Source: Diphasiastrum complanatum | Taxonomy: Eukaryota > Streptophyta > Lycopodiopsida > Lycopodiales > Lycopodiaceae | NCBI GenBank assembly: GCA_029204225.1 | Contig: CM055111.1 | Location: 14,339,011-14,403,010, forward strand | Direction: 5' to 3' | DNA length: 64,000 bases | In this document: piece after piece, positions 63,520 through 64,000 of the stretch | How the letters are laid out: every line of letters begins with the position of its first letter | Position numbering within the stretch: the stretch's first letter is position 1 | Notes under the pieces: generated by a model | Told to the model about the DNA's origin: nothing | Database searches by the model: none | Seen by the model: only the letters and a program-made list of their open reading frames with translations | Made by a program: the position numbers and the translations under genes

Positions 63520-64000
63520 TGTCGGAAAGTGGTGTACAGAAGATAGGTCTAGCTCGAAAAGAAAATGAACTCGAAAAAAAATGAATGAAAATAATTCGAG
63601 TGTCTAGAAAGAAAACTTTTCATGCATGGCGGAATAAACTATCTTTCTCTTTCACAATGAATGACTACGCCTATCAATTTCAAACAAAACAATAGTGATA
63701 GAAATCACGTTTGATCTTATAGTAACTAACTTTGAAATCGCCAGTACTACAATGATTACATAGCCAAACAATCAAGCATCGAAAATTATTAGACAAATAA
63801 GAAATACAGAAACGCATACATTCTGAGACAAAAACTGAACGCAATGAAGGATAGTATTGATTCAGTATGAAAACATAACAGAAGTAAATGTTTACAATAA
63901 GTTGCGGATCGAAGCCACGTACTCTATGCTATCTCTGAGCGGCTAAAATGAAAGTCTGATTTAAGCGCAATGCTGAAAAGCAGTAGCGCAATAGCAATTT
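63520..64000 (-). repeat. Element F 5' LTR, partial
   Basis: Matches 59398 onwards; cut by the end of the window about 240 bp before its expected end. Confidence 0.9.

Larger units (their letters stand above)
59398..64000 (-). mobile_element. Element F: Ty1/copia, 5' LTR running off the window
   Basis: 3' LTR 59398-60119 (TGTTGGATTA...CCGACA on minus), polypurine tract AAGGGGGAG at 60120-60128, interior 60120-63519, PBS 63508-63519, 5' LTR from 63520 past the window end. Pol order (protease, integrase, RT, RNase H) is that of Ty1/copia. It is defective: the gag capsid is deleted, a TAG stops the frame before the protease, RT has shifts, and most of RNase H is deleted. The LTRs differ by small indels and scattered substitutions, so it is older than D. 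Confidence 0.9.

Noticed and set aside
1-64000. tRNA or rRNA genes
   Set aside because: None recognised on either strand. The only tRNA-related sequences are retrotransposon primer binding sites.

Overview
The window looks like nuclear DNA of a land plant with a repeat-rich genome. The evidence is dense, nested Ty1/copia and Ty3/gypsy LTR retrotransposons primed by initiator-methionine tRNA (PBS TGGTATCAGAGC or close variants), GT-AG introns, GA/CT microsatellites next to candidate genes, and CCCTAAA-type telomere-like motifs. I cannot name the species. There are no tRNA or rRNA genes, no CRISPR array and no bacterial-style operons. About two thirds of the window is recognisable transposon; the rest is gene fragments, a few candidate host genes and unassigned DNA.

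Layout. 1-2979: unassigned DNA with a Pro/Ser/Thr/Ala-rich open frame cut by the window edge and small tandem repeats. 2980-7060: a decayed minus-strand copia element split by a second, rearranged copia (B, 3482-6235) whose ends carry LTR sequence in inverted orientation. 9588-22311: a 12.7-kb nest. Outer element A (LTR ends TG..CA, near-matching 5-bp target duplications) contains two non-autonomous gypsy elements, G1 (10945-13440) and G2 (14856-18377), and a copia remnant C (18450-21455). G1 and G2 share unusual LTR ends (AGTTA...TAACT), a long leader of about 70-bp repeats, and gag with or without protease, but no reverse transcriptase.

22312-27531: mostly unassigned, with two exons of a probable mitochondrially targeted protein (24263-25232, minus). 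27532-33540: full-length minus-strand copia element D, with perfect TSD ACCAT, LTRs differing at about 5 of 650 positions, an intact gag-protease-integrase frame and RNase H. About 1.06 kb of unrelated sequence sits where reverse transcriptase should be. 36420-38560: a visibly A+T-rich island with Helitron-like protein fragments followed by a small intact GIY-YIG nuclease ORF. 39157-43838: a 2.4-kb tandem duplication of a TATA-box gene of unknown function, each copy ending at a long (GA)n tract and each damaged differently. 44700-45930: a copia RT relic. 47603-48353: a spliced pseudogene. 48400-53549: degraded minus-strand copia E with a 1.1-kb 5' LTR. 55710-57500: unexplained exon-like frames, one interrupted by a 68-bp segment identical to part of element D. 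59398-64000: minus-strand copia F, whose 5' LTR runs off the window.

The biology is mainly retrotransposon nesting, internal deletion and parasitism. D, G1 and G2 lack their own reverse transcriptase, so their insertions imply supply of the enzyme in trans by relatives elsewhere in the genome.
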